DNA of 40,744 nt from an uncultured Holophagaceae bacterium (GTDB lineage: Bacteria; Acidobacteriota; Holophagae; Holophagales; Holophagaceae). The notes under the pieces were generated by a model, which was not told the DNA's origin, ran no database searches, and saw only the letters and a program-made list of their open reading frames with translations. Made by a program: the position numbers and the translations under genes. The stretch lies in the NCBI GenBank assembly GCA_903876615.1, contig CAIRAS010000210.1, positions 1-40,744 of the forward strand, read 5' to 3'. Positions 8,141 to 15,979 of this stretch are shown here, one piece after another. The first letter of the stretch is position 1; every line of letters begins with the position of its first letter.

Positions 8141-8917
8141 ATGTTCCTGCCGCTCTACCTGGGCATCCTGCATGCCGTCGAACCCGACCATGTGGCCGTG
8201 GTGACGGGCGTGTCGCTGTCGGGCGACCGCCGCGGCGCCTGGAAGGTGGGGCTGGCCTTCGGTGCCTCGCACATGCTGGCCGTGGCGATCATCGCCGTGG
8301 CGGCGACCTTCCTGGGCCAGACCTTCCTGGGCGACCGCTTCTTCCTGTGGATGGACCGGGCGGCCTGGACCCTCGTGCTCGCCCTGGGCCTCTGGAACCT
8401 GGCCGCGGCCCTGGGCCTGCGCCGGATCGCCACCCACAGCCACGCCCACCAGCACGGTCCCCTGGCCCACGACCACCCACACCACCACACCCGGAGCGCC
8501 GCCGGAATCCGCCTGCACCTGAAGCAGGGGCACCAGCCTGGCCAGGCCGTCGCGCGCCGGAAGGCCACCTCCGGCCTCCAGCCCCTGGCCCGCCGGGCGC
8601 CCAAGCACCATGCGAGCGGCGCCTCGGCCCATGGCTACCACCATGCCGCTGCCTGGATGGGGGCCTTCTTCGGGCTGGGCGGGGTCCGGGGCTTCACCTC
8701 CCTCATGAAGAACGCCGGTATCTCCGGCCAGGTCCAGTTCCTCGAGGCGCTCCTGCTCTTCGGCCTGGGCATCACGGCCATGTTCACCCTGCTCAGCGCG
8801 GTCTCCGGCTGGCTGGCGGCCCGCATGGGCACCCAGGCCCGCTTCCGCCGGACCCTCTATGCCGTGTCGGGCGTCGGCAACGTGGCGGTGGGCCTCTACC
8901 TGCTGTTCAAGGCATGA
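8141..8917 (+). CDS. NicO/RcnA-like nickel/cobalt transporter
   Basis: 258-residue membrane protein. The first helix carries HAVEPDH (11-17), which fits the HX4DH nickel/cobalt-binding signature of NiCoT and related NicO/UreH/RcnA transporters. Other hydrophobic segments lie at about 38-60, 75-92, 172-190, 195-220 and 235-255. Between helices 3 and 4 is a cytosolic-type loop very rich in His (99-116, seven or more His within 18 residues), then a basic stretch and a second His cluster around 157-170. His-rich loops of this kind are typical of efflux members such as RcnA. The direction of transport is therefore an inference, and Ni, Co or other metals cannot be separated. Its stop overlaps the murJ start (ATGA). 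Confidence 0.75.
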   Translation: MFLPLYLGILHAVEPDHVAVVTGVSLSGDRRGAWKVGLAFGASHMLAVAIIAVAATFLGQTFLGDRFFLWMDRAAWTLVLALGLWNLAAALGLRRIATHSHAHQHGPLAHDHPHHHTRSAAGIRLHLKQGHQPGQAVARRKATSGLQPLARRAPKHHASGASAHGYHHAAAWMGAFFGLGGVRGFTSLMKNAGISGQVQFLEALLLFGLGITAMFTLLSAVSGWLAARMGTQARFRRTLYAVSGVGNVAVGLYLLFKA

Positions 8918-10521
8918 GCGAGGTCCCCCGCAGGCCCAGCCTGCTGCGCTCCGCTGCCGTGGTGTCCTTCATGACGCTGCTGAGCCGCCTGACGGGCCTG
9001 CTTCAGACATTCTTCCTCAGCCATGTACTGGGAGCCGGTCCCGCGGCGGATGCCTACGCCGTCGCCTTCCGCCTGCCCAACCTGCTGCGTCGCTTCACCG
9101 CCGAAGGCACCATGACCGCCGCCTTCCTGCCCACCCTCGCCGAGGCTGAGGCCGCTGAGGGCGAGGCCGCCATGAAGGCCGTGGCCGCCCGCTTCCTGGG
9201 CACCTTGCTGGCGATCCTGCTGCTTGGTGTGGTCCTGGTGTTGTTGTTCATGGGGCCCTTGGCGGGCCTGCTCATGCTGGGAAGACCGGGCGTCCAGGGC
9301 GAGCTGACGGCGAAGCTGGGCCGGATCATGTTCCCCTACCTGGCCCTGGTGAGCCTCACAGCGGGCTTCACGGGTCTGCTCAACCTGCGCCACCGCTTTG
9401 CCCTCGCAGCCTCGGTTTCCATCTTCTGGAACCTGGCCTTCATCGCCTTCGGCTGGACCACCCTGCGGGTGTTGCAGCAGCAGACCCCCGTACCCTACGA
9501 AACCGTCGGCGTCGTGTGCGCCTTCGCCGTCCTTGCGGGCGGTGTTCTGCAGCTTCTGGTGGTGCTGCCAGCGGTGCGCCAGGAGGGCTTCAGCCTCGCG
9601 TTCGGCCTGCACCTGCGGGACCCCTGGGTGCGGAAGGCCCTCGGTCGCATGGGGCCTGGGCTGCTGGCCGCGGGCATCTATCCCATCAACGCGCTCATCA
9701 GCACCATGCTGGCCTCCAAGCTGGCGGACGGCGCCCAGATCGTGCTCTACAACAGCGGCATGATGGGCGAGATGGTGCTGGGCCTCTTCGCCATGAGCCT
9801 GGCCACAGCCGGGCTGCCCACCCTGAGCCGACAGGCGGAAGCCCGGGACTGGCCCGCCCTGAACCGCAGCCTGACGCAGTCGATCTCAGCCTCGGCCCTG
9901 CTGGTGCTGCCAGCCTCCGTGGGCCTCGCGGTGCTGGCGCGGCCCATCTGCGCCCTGCTCTTCCGCACCGGCGCCTACACCCCCCTCGCCGCCGACTGGA
10001 CGGCCCTCACCGTGGTCTTCGGTTCGGTGGGCCTGGTCTTCGTGGCGAGTCAGCGCCTGGGCAACCAGGCCCTCTATGCCCTCAAGGACTACCGGGGCCC
10101 CGCAACCATGGCAGGCTTCACGCTCGTGCTGAACGTGGCGCTGAGCCTCGCGCTGCTCAGGCCTCTGGGCACCGGTGGTCTGGCCCTGGCCAACGGCTTG
10201 GCCAGTCTGGCGGGCCTCCTGGGCGTGGTGGTGCGCCTCCGGCCCCGACTGCCTGGCCTCGACCTGGGTCCCCTGCTGAAGGCCGCCAGCCGGGCCCTGG
10301 CCGCCGCCGCGCTCATGGGTATCCTCGCCTGGTTCGGCGCTCGGCTGCTCCACCTTGACGCTCCCCATGGCTTCAGCCGCTGGGCCCTGGGCCTGCGCCT
10401 GCTGCCCCTGGTGGCCTTGTGCGCGGCCGCCTACGGCCTGCTGGCCTCGGCCTTCGGTCACCCCGAAGCCCGGGAGCTGGCAAGCAAGGTTCGTTCGAAG
10501 TTGGGGCGAGGTGAGCCATGA
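8914..10521 (+). CDS. murJ: Lipid II flippase MurJ (MviN family)
   Basis: Flips lipid-linked peptidoglycan precursors across the cytoplasmic membrane. 535 residues with about 14 hydrophobic segments, matching the family. The N-terminus SLLRSAAVVSFMTLLSRLTGLLQTFFLSHVLGAG and the following ADAYAVAFRLPNLLRRFTAEGTMTAAFLP are the classic MurJ opening, including the conserved loop Args and the NLLRR-x-x-AEG motif. Other typical blocks are FPYLALVSLTAGFTGLLN and LYNSGMMGEMVLGLFAMSLATAGLPTLS. The start is the ATG overlapping the upstream stop (ATGA). An in-frame reading region extends further 5' but is a shadow of the transporter gene. dtd overlaps its end by the same ATGA arrangement, so transporter-murJ-dtd is one transcription unit. 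Confidence 0.93.
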   Translation: MSEVPRRPSLLRSAAVVSFMTLLSRLTGLLQTFFLSHVLGAGPAADAYAVAFRLPNLLRRFTAEGTMTAAFLPTLAEAEAAEGEAAMKAVAARFLGTLLAILLLGVVLVLLFMGPLAGLLMLGRPGVQGELTAKLGRIMFPYLALVSLTAGFTGLLNLRHRFALAASVSIFWNLAFIAFGWTTLRVLQQQTPVPYETVGVVCAFAVLAGGVLQLLVVLPAVRQEGFSLAFGLHLRDPWVRKALGRMGPGLLAAGIYPINALISTMLASKLADGAQIVLYNSGMMGEMVLGLFAMSLATAGLPTLSRQAEARDWPALNRSLTQSISASALLVLPASVGLAVLARPICALLFRTGAYTPLAADWTALTVVFGSVGLVFVASQRLGNQALYALKDYRGPATMAGFTLVLNVALSLALLRPLGTGGLALANGLASLAGLLGVVVRLRPRLPGLDLGPLLKAASRALAAAALMGILAWFGARLLHLDAPHGFSRWALGLRLLPLVALCAAAYGLLASAFGHPEARELASKVRSKLGRGEP

Positions 10522-10952
10522 AGGCCGTGATCCAGCGGGTGCAGCGGGCCACGGTGCGCAGTGGCGAGCTCGAGGCCACCATCGGCCCGGGCCTGCTGGT
10601 GCTGGTGGGCCTGGAGGCCGGGGATACGGAGGAGACCTGCACCTGGGCTGCCGCCAAGATCGCCGCGCTGCGGATCTTCTACGATGCCGACGGGAAGATG
10701 AACCTGAGCCTGCAGGACATCGGGGGGGAGATCCTCGCCGTGAGCCAGTTCACCCTGGCCGGCAGCATCGCCAAGGGGCGCCGCCCCTCCTTCGACCGGG
10801 CCATGAAGCAGGACGAGGCCCGGGTGCTCTTCCGGCGCTTCCTGGAACTGCTCAAGGCGCAGCATCCCCAGGTGAAGTCCGGCTTCTTCCAGGAGCACAT
10901 GGAGGTTGAGCTCATCAATGACGGCCCCGTGACCTTCATCCTGGAGCGCTGA
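10518..10952 (+). CDS. dtd: D-aminoacyl-tRNA deacylase
   Basis: Removes D-amino acids (and Gly) mischarged onto tRNAs. 144 residues, the usual length. Starts MKAVIQRVQRATV. The active-site motif SQFTL is at 76-80 and the Gly-cisPro motif is in NDGPVTF (134-140), which form the interlocked dimer active sites. KGRRPSFDRAM is also family-typical. Overlaps murJ by 4 bp and has no separate Shine-Dalgarno of note, so translational coupling is likely. Confidence 0.95.
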   Translation: MKAVIQRVQRATVRSGELEATIGPGLLVLVGLEAGDTEETCTWAAAKIAALRIFYDADGKMNLSLQDIGGEILAVSQFTLAGSIAKGRRPSFDRAMKQDEARVLFRRFLELLKAQHPQVKSGFFQEHMEVELINDGPVTFILER

Positions 10953-10968
10953 GGCCCAGGCATCACAG

Positions 10969-11472
10969 TCAGATAGAGCGGCTTTTTTCGTCGTGATTGA
11001 TTCGGCCTGGGGGGAAGGCCTCGCCCAGAATCCTGCACGCGGCCTCCTGGCCAATCGGCCCCTCCAAGGGAATCACAACGGCCAGCAACAGGCGAGCAGG
11101 GAGCCCCTCCTCCAGCCTGAGCAGTGCCCGTTTCCTCAGCCCCGAGGCGAAGTGTTTGAGCACCCTCTCCGCGCAGGACCAGGCCTGCTCCTCTGTGGGG
11201 AGGCGCTCACGGTCGGGCGAGTTCCGGCTGAAGTCTGGCCGGTAGCGGATCCCAAGGATGCCGCAGGCATACTTTTCCCCTCCAAATTCCCCCAGGTAGG
11301 GATGCACTTGGGCCTCACAACCAGGGGAGACGGGAACCTGCAGACCCTGGCCCGGGAGAAGGGACTGCAGGGCCCCCATCCCAGACAGAGCTTCCTCGCA
11401 GCCCAAGGCCACGGCGAAGACTCCCTGAGGATAGGAGAGGCACATGGCCGGATTCAGCATCGGTCCCTTCAT
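10969..11472 (-). CDS. Hypothetical protein (unrecognised)
   Basis: About 167 residues from ATG 11472 (another ATG at 11460 has AAGGG 5 nt upstream). I do not recognise the family. The first part has short hydrophobic strands (GVFAVALGCEEAL, LQSLLPGQGLQVPV), then a Cys/Gly-containing region with KYACGILGIRYRPDF. A helical segment TEEQAWSCAERVLKHFASGLRKRALLRLEEG is followed by ARLLLAVVIPLEG. No signal peptide or transmembrane helix is evident. It follows another unknown gene on the same strand after 19 bp, so the two probably form one transcript. It is convergent with dtd. Its position beside an AT-rich patch suggests acquired DNA, but its own base composition is not strikingly different. Confidence 0.5.
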   Translation of the reverse strand: MKGPMLNPAMCLSYPQGVFAVALGCEEALSGMGALQSLLPGQGLQVPVSPGCEAQVHPYLGEFGGEKYACGILGIRYRPDFSRNSPDRERLPTEEQAWSCAERVLKHFASGLRKRALLRLEEGLPARLLLAVVIPLEGPIGQEAACRILGEAFPPGRINHDEKSRSI

Positions 11473-11491
11473 CGCGGCTCGGGAGTGCTCT

Positions 11492-11965
11492 TCAAATCGC
11501 CGGGAGCTGACGCAAAGGCCAGCCTTGAGCCTGTCCAACCTGCAGGGGCTGCGGGCGAACCGTCGCGGGTGTCCTCAGGTCAGTCAGGGCTCGGGAGAGG
11601 CCCATGAGAATCCCCCGCAAGTTCAGTCCCACGACAAGGGGCGGCTCCCCAAGGCTCCCGGCGGCGAGTTCGGTGCGGGCCACAGGGACTTCGACCTGCG
11701 CCTGCTCCTTACTGAGCCTCATGATGAGCCGTTGGCTCCGGTCTTCCTGGGGCTCCAAGTGGAAGCGGAGATCCACCCCTTCCTTCTGCATCAGCAGCAG
11801 AAATCGAATCACGGACGGGTCCTGGACGGGGAACGGTACGGGTCCCGGGCTAACCTGAATCAAGTAGGACCCAGAGCTGTCCCATTGGGGGCTCTGCAGG
11901 ATGCCACCGCACCGGATGATGGCCATGCGCAGCAAGTCCAGGAGGCTGATGAGCGTTGGGTTCAT
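11492..11965 (-). CDS. Hypothetical protein (unrecognised)
   Basis: 157 residues from the ATG at 11965, with AAGG 8-11 nt upstream. A TTG start 60 bp earlier is possible but weaker. No recognisable family. The sequence is mixed alpha/beta. It opens with an amphipathic helix MNPTLISLLDLLRMAIIRCGG, then SSGSYLIQVSPG and SVIRFLLLMQKEGVDLRFHLEPQ, a strand-rich stretch with QRLIMRLSKEQAQVEV, and VVGLNLRGILMGLSRALTDL near the end. It could be a small cytosolic regulator or effector, but nothing in the sequence decides this. It is first in a two-gene minus-strand unit whose promoter should lie in the AT-rich DNA upstream. Confidence 0.5.
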   Translation of the reverse strand: MNPTLISLLDLLRMAIIRCGGILQSPQWDSSGSYLIQVSPGPVPFPVQDPSVIRFLLLMQKEGVDLRFHLEPQEDRSQRLIMRLSKEQAQVEVPVARTELAAGSLGEPPLVVGLNLRGILMGLSRALTDLRTPATVRPQPLQVGQAQGWPLRQLPAI

Positions 11966-12557
11966 GGCTTGGCCTTGGGAGGGTGAGGGCTTGGCCCTGG
12001 GGACCTGACCGATCAGCAGCCCCAAGCGGATTCGGTGGCCGGTGGTAGGGGAGGGGAACGGGGCCGACTCGGTTAGGTTGGATATACGTAAAATTACTTA
12101 CTTGACCTTCATTCTAGGCATTAATTTGACCTGTCAACCAAGACAAGAAATGACCTGTTTATCTTTTGATTAAAGGATTTATTCAAAAAATAAGCACTCA
12201 TTAATAATCTTCTAGATAACCAAAAGAGTCAGCCAAACCTAGGTTTCGAGTAGAAAATATCGATTAGATTTTGGAATAATATTTAATTTTATATAGAGCC
12301 CGCACCAGCCCAAGGTCGGCGAGGCGGAGCCAAGGAAAGGCCTTGTCCAGAATTTTTCGGACCGCCTGCAGGCTGACCCATCGCCCGAACCCACGGGCCT
12401 TCCTCCCCAAGCCAAGGCTCTGCGGTCTGGCTGGGCAGGCATCAGGGGGCGATCCCGCTGGAATCCACCGAACGGTTTTGAATGGCTATCGAAGATAGTA
12501 ATAATTAATTTAACATAATGATAATTATTGATATTTTACCATTTCATGAGCAGGGAT
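11966..12557. other. AT-rich, gene-poor interval (possible acquired DNA)
   Basis: About 590 bp without a convincing gene. Two strongly AT-rich blocks (about 12072-12298 and 12477-12545) flank a GC-rich core of about 180 bp. The right block contains CTATC-GAA-GATAG, a small hairpin at about 12487, and an imperfect inverted repeat AATAATTA/TAATTATT at about 12502-12532. No terminal inverted repeats, transposase or integrase are visible. The left block probably holds the promoter of the two unknown minus-strand genes. Confidence 0.6.
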
Positions 12558-13076
12558 TCAAACTTTGGGCGGTTCCAGCCCGAACTCAGCCCAGCCCTCC
12601 CGGGTTGGACCATAGACGCTGGGCACGGACAGACCCGCCTGCCGCATGAGGACCGTCATCTGGCCGCGATGGTGCGTCTGATGGGATACGAGGACGTAGA
12701 GGGCGAACGCACCGGTCCAGGTCTCGCCGTAGAGGGTGAAGTTGCGGCCCAGCTCCGTGTTGCTCCAGCTGCCGATGTGATCCAGGAGTGACTCGCTCAC
12801 CGCATGGTAGGTGGCTCCGATCTCGGCCATGGTCGGGGGCGGGGCGCCGATGAAACCATCGGAACCGAGGGCCACCGGACCCTTCACCTTGAGGCCCAGG
12901 TTCTGAGGCAGCTCCAGGATGGTTTCCACCAGATGCCAGGCCAGCCGCCGCAGGTCGCGGTGCTGGGCATCCACGGCCTGATGGGCCGCGGCATCGGGGA
13001 TGGCCGCAAACACGGCCAGGGTTTTCTCGGCCTCCTGCTGCCAGATGGACTTGAAGTCCTCCACGCGTCGGAACAT
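12558..13076 (-). CDS. DinB-family (DUF664-like) protein
   Basis: 172-residue four-helix-bundle protein of the DinB/YfiT superfamily, whose members use three His ligands to bind a divalent metal; several act as thiol-dependent transferases. RRLAWHLVETILELP supplies the helix-2 His, and LYVLVSHQTHHRGQMTVLMRQAG is the typical helix-4 HxxxH block with HRGQ. I chose ATG 13076 because GGAGG lies 6 nt upstream. The reading frame continues another 43 codons 5', but those codons look non-coding. It is divergent from the cytochrome c'-like gene. Substrate unknown; no DNA-damage regulation is visible. Confidence 0.8.
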   Translation of the reverse strand: MFRRVEDFKSIWQQEAEKTLAVFAAIPDAAAHQAVDAQHRDLRRLAWHLVETILELPQNLGLKVKGPVALGSDGFIGAPPPTMAEIGATYHAVSESLLDHIGSWSNTELGRNFTLYGETWTGAFALYVLVSHQTHHRGQMTVLMRQAGLSVPSVYGPTREGWAEFGLEPPKV

Positions 13077-13101
13077 GCCTGCCTCCGGAAAGGTGTGCGG
13101 A

Positions 13102-13107
13102 AGCATA
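13102..13107 (-). promoter_or_regulatory. -10-like box upstream of the DinB-family gene
   Basis: On the minus strand this reads TATGCT, the same hexamer as at the accB promoter. It lies 25 bp before the ATG, with the GGAGG Shine-Dalgarno in between. The -35 region is weak. Confidence 0.35.
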
Positions 13108-13250
13108 GCGCAGGGAGGGATGGGGTCGGAAAAAACGAAGGCCGGAGCCCCGACCGGACTGGCCGCTATCTCCAACCCGGAGGGTTTGCCGACGTGCCCC
13201 GGCAACTATCTTGAAGGCAAGAGGGCCCCCCTCTTACGGAGCGTGAACCC

Positions 13251-13622
13251 ATGAAAATCCGCCTATTCCCCCTCTCGCTGGCCTTGGCGGGCCTGGCCAC
13301 CCTGGCCACGGCCCAGGCCGAGCTCCGCCCCCTCCAGAAGCTCATGCAGGCCCGGGCCGGCTGGATGAAAGCCATGAGCCAGAACCTGGCCTCGAAGAAC
13401 CTCGCGGAGGTGACCAAGGATGCCGAGGAACTCTCGAAGCAGGCCGCCAAGGTCGCGGACGGCGTCGAAGGCGAACGCAAGGTATTCAACCAGAAGGTGT
13501 CCGACCTGGCCAAGGCCGTGGGCGAGGCCGCTGCGGGCGGGGATGAGGTCGTGATTAAGGCTCGGCTGGGCGAACTCAAGGCCACCTGCGCGGATTGCCA
13601 CGCCAAATTCCGGGACAAATAG
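13251..13622 (+). CDS. Cytochrome c'-like secreted monohaem protein
   Basis: 123-residue protein with a Sec signal peptide (cleavage likely after ATAQA, residues 19-23). The mature part is mostly helical and ends with a single haem-c motif, CADCH at 113-117, six residues from the C-terminus. A helical bundle with a C-terminal CXXCH is the layout of class II cytochromes c (c' / c556). Such proteins sit in the periplasm and either shuttle electrons or bind NO/CO. Which applies here cannot be told. GGAG lies about 9 nt before the ATG. The following MFS gene starts 14 bp downstream, but no functional link is evident. Confidence 0.75.
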   Translation: MKIRLFPLSLALAGLATLATAQAELRPLQKLMQARAGWMKAMSQNLASKNLAEVTKDAEELSKQAAKVADGVEGERKVFNQKVSDLAKAVGEAAAGGDEVVIKARLGELKATCADCHAKFRDK

Positions 13623-13636
13623 ACGATCCTGGAGGG

Positions 13637-14836
13637 ATGGCAGAGGACGCAGAAACAGCGCAGAAAGGGATCTTCACCCGTCCGTTCCTCATCCTGTGGG
13701 CTTTCTACTTCCTGGTCTTCGCGGCCGGATACCAGCTGTTCCCGGTGGTGCCCCTGCACCTGCGGGACCTGGGGGCCAGCCTCGCGGAAAGCGGCCGCTT
13801 CCAGACGGCCTTCATGCTCGGTTCCGGCATCGGCTCCCTGTTCACCGGTCCCCTGGGCGACCGCCTCGGCCCGAGAAGGGTCCTGCGCCTCTCCTCCCTG
13901 CTCCTGGTGCTGATCCTCGCAGCCTATGCCCTCTTGCGGGTGCGCTGGGGCTTCTACCTCCTCGCCCCCGTCCACGGTGTGCTCTGGTCCGCGCTGCGAA
14001 CAGCCTCCGTTGCCAAGGTGGGGAGCATCCTCACGCCCGAGCACCGGGCCCAGGGCATGTCGCTCTTCGGCCTCTCCGGTCCCGGGGGCGTCGCGCTGGG
14101 ACCGCTAGCGGGCCTCTGGCTGCTGCCCCACCTGGGCTTCGCCTGGATGCTGGCCATCCTGGCCCTGGTCTTCGCCGTCCTGCACCTGCTCATCGGGAGC
14201 CTGCCTCGGGAAGTCCGGGAGACGGGTCCCAGGCAACCGTTCGCGCTGCCGGACCGCTCGATCTGGGCCCCCGTGGCTCTGCTCTTCCTGCTCGGTCTGG
14301 GCTTCGGGCCCATGCCCCCCTACAGCGCCCAGGAGGCGAAGTCCCTGGGCATGGCCTGGCCGTCCGCTTTCCTCACCTGCTTCGCCCTGGGCATGGTCGG
14401 CATCCGGGCCCTGCTCAGCCTGACGGGCATGGGACGGCGGCCCGTGGCCCTGCTGCCCCTCATGCTCGGCGTGACGACCCTGGGTTCGGCGCTGCTGGCC
14501 TTTATGCCGGGTGGCGCGGCCCGACATCTGACGGCCGGGCTCGTCTACGGCGGCGGCTACGGCATGGTGCACACGCTCCTCTTCATGCACATCATCGACA
14601 CCTGCCCGGCGGAACGGCGAGGGGCCGGCGTGGGGGCCCTCTTCTTCGCCTTTGACGTGGGCACAGCCCTCGGCGCCCTGGGCCTGGGCTGGGGCATGGA
14701 GTTCACCAGCTTCCGCTGGGGCTGGGCTGCGGGCGTCTTCCTGCTGGCCCTGGCCATGCCTGCGGCCCGGCGCATCGCCCGGGAGAGCCGGACCATGACA
14801 ACCGCGGCCGGGGCCTCTGCCATCCTGGAAGCATGA
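13637..14836 (+). CDS. MFS transporter (first of a tandem pair)
   Basis: 399 residues with about 12 hydrophobic segments. Contains the Major Facilitator loop 2-3 motif in the form GPLGDRLGPRRVLRL (consensus GxLaDrxGrkxxL), located after SGRFQTAFMLGSGIGSLFTG. The substrate is not deducible. I chose ATG 13637 just after the cytochrome gene. A GGAGG lies only 1 nt before it, closer than normal, and the alternative upstream TTG would overlap the cytochrome gene. The gene overlaps the next MFS gene by ATGA. The two proteins share long near-identical blocks (xLFPxVPLxLRxLGASLAESGRF) and arose by tandem duplication. Confidence 0.85.
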   Translation: MAEDAETAQKGIFTRPFLILWAFYFLVFAAGYQLFPVVPLHLRDLGASLAESGRFQTAFMLGSGIGSLFTGPLGDRLGPRRVLRLSSLLLVLILAAYALLRVRWGFYLLAPVHGVLWSALRTASVAKVGSILTPEHRAQGMSLFGLSGPGGVALGPLAGLWLLPHLGFAWMLAILALVFAVLHLLIGSLPREVRETGPRQPFALPDRSIWAPVALLFLLGLGFGPMPPYSAQEAKSLGMAWPSAFLTCFALGMVGIRALLSLTGMGRRPVALLPLMLGVTTLGSALLAFMPGGAARHLTAGLVYGGGYGMVHTLLFMHIIDTCPAERRGAGVGALFFAFDVGTALGALGLGWGMEFTSFRWGWAAGVFLLALAMPAARRIARESRTMTTAAGASAILEA

Positions 14837-15978
14837 AGGCTCTTTCCAGCTCCCGTCCGCGGCTCGTGACCCGCCAGTTCGCCCTCGTCTGGGCCCTCAC
14901 CTTCATCACCTTTTTCGCCGCCTTCCAGCTGTTCCCCACCGTCCCCCTGCGCCTGCGGGAACTCGGGGCCAGCCTGGCGGAGAGCGGCCGGTTCATGACC
15001 CTCTTCACCCTGGGCAGCGCCCTGGGCGCGCTCTTCACGGGGCACCTGGGCGATCGCGTGGGGCACCGGCGTCTGGTGATCGCTTCCGCCGTCTGCTATG
15101 CCGGCTTCCTGGCCGCCTATGCCTTCCTGCCGACCCGCTGGGGGTTCTACGTGCTGGCCTTCCCGCACGGCATCGTCTGGTCGGGACTCCTCACCGCCAC
15201 CATGGCTTCCCTGGCCCACGTCCTGCCGGATGAGCGGCGGGCCGATGGGCTCAGCCTCTATGGCCTTGCGAGCCCCGGGGGGGTCATCGTAGGCCCCCTG
15301 CTGGGACTCTGGATTCAGCAGCGCTGGGGCTTTGCGCCCATCGGCTGGTACCTGGCCATCCTGTTCCTCCTCCTGGGCGCCCTGGCGACCACCCTGCCCG
15401 AGGATCATCCCCAGCACCGGGCTCAGGGCTTCCAGTGGCCCAACGCCACGGTGATCGGGCCCTGCGTGATCTTGTTCAGCGTGGCCCTGGGCTACGGCGC
15501 CCTGGGCACCTACACGGCCCAGGAGGCCCTGGCCCTGGGCCTGCCCCTGCCCTCCGCCTTCCTGTCCTGCATGGCCATCGGCATGGTCCTCATGCGCCTC
15601 GTCATGCTGCGGCGGGGCTTCGGCCGCCGGCCCATCCGGAAGCTGCCCGCCATGCTGCTGGGCGCCATCGCGGGTCTCGCGCTGCTGGCCTTCCTGCCGG
15701 GTGGCACGGCCCGCCACGTGGTCTCGGCCCTGCTCTACGGCGCGGGCTACAGCATGCTGCACACCCTGCTCAACGCGAAGCTACTGGAGTCCGTGGATCC
15801 CCTGCGGCGCGGGTCGGCCTTCGGCGCCCTGCTGTTCGCGTTTGACGCCGGCATCGGCCTCGGCAGCTTCAGCCTGGGCTGGACCATCGGCCACTACGGC
15901 TACCGCCTGGGCTGGGCCCTGGGCGCCCTCGCCATGCTCGCGGTGCTGCCTCTGACACTGCGGATGAGTCGGGACTGA
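14833..15978 (+). CDS. MFS transporter (second of a tandem pair)
   Basis: 381 residues, about 12 transmembrane segments, paralogous to the preceding gene along its whole length. Shared blocks include QLFPTVPLRLRELGASLAE, the motif GHLGDRVGHRR, a TAQEALALG segment aligned with SAQEAKSLG in the first copy, FLPGGTARH / FMPGGAARH and LLYGAGYSMLHTLL / LVYGGGYGMVHTLL. It begins inside the stop of the first copy (ATGA), so both are translated from one message. The pair could act as a heterodimer or as two transporters of related substrates; the sequence does not decide. Confidence 0.85.
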   Translation: MKALSSSRPRLVTRQFALVWALTFITFFAAFQLFPTVPLRLRELGASLAESGRFMTLFTLGSALGALFTGHLGDRVGHRRLVIASAVCYAGFLAAYAFLPTRWGFYVLAFPHGIVWSGLLTATMASLAHVLPDERRADGLSLYGLASPGGVIVGPLLGLWIQQRWGFAPIGWYLAILFLLLGALATTLPEDHPQHRAQGFQWPNATVIGPCVILFSVALGYGALGTYTAQEALALGLPLPSAFLSCMAIGMVLMRLVMLRRGFGRRPIRKLPAMLLGAIAGLALLAFLPGGTARHVVSALLYGAGYSMLHTLLNAKLLESVDPLRRGSAFGALLFAFDAGIGLGSFSLGWTIGHYGYRLGWALGALAMLAVLPLTLRMSRD

Positions 15979-15979
15979 C

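Noticed and set aside
8347..8913. Longer murJ reading frame starting inside the transporter gene
   Set aside because: The upstream part is a Pro/Arg-rich shadow of the transporter; MurJ homology begins at the ATG at 8914, which overlaps the transporter stop.
12239..12480. Minus-strand reading frames in the GC-rich core, including a 67-residue frame and a basic Leu-rich one ending in AT-rich DNA
   Set aside because: No family match, no Shine-Dalgarno and no good start codon for the more protein-like frame; kept only as a composition anomaly.
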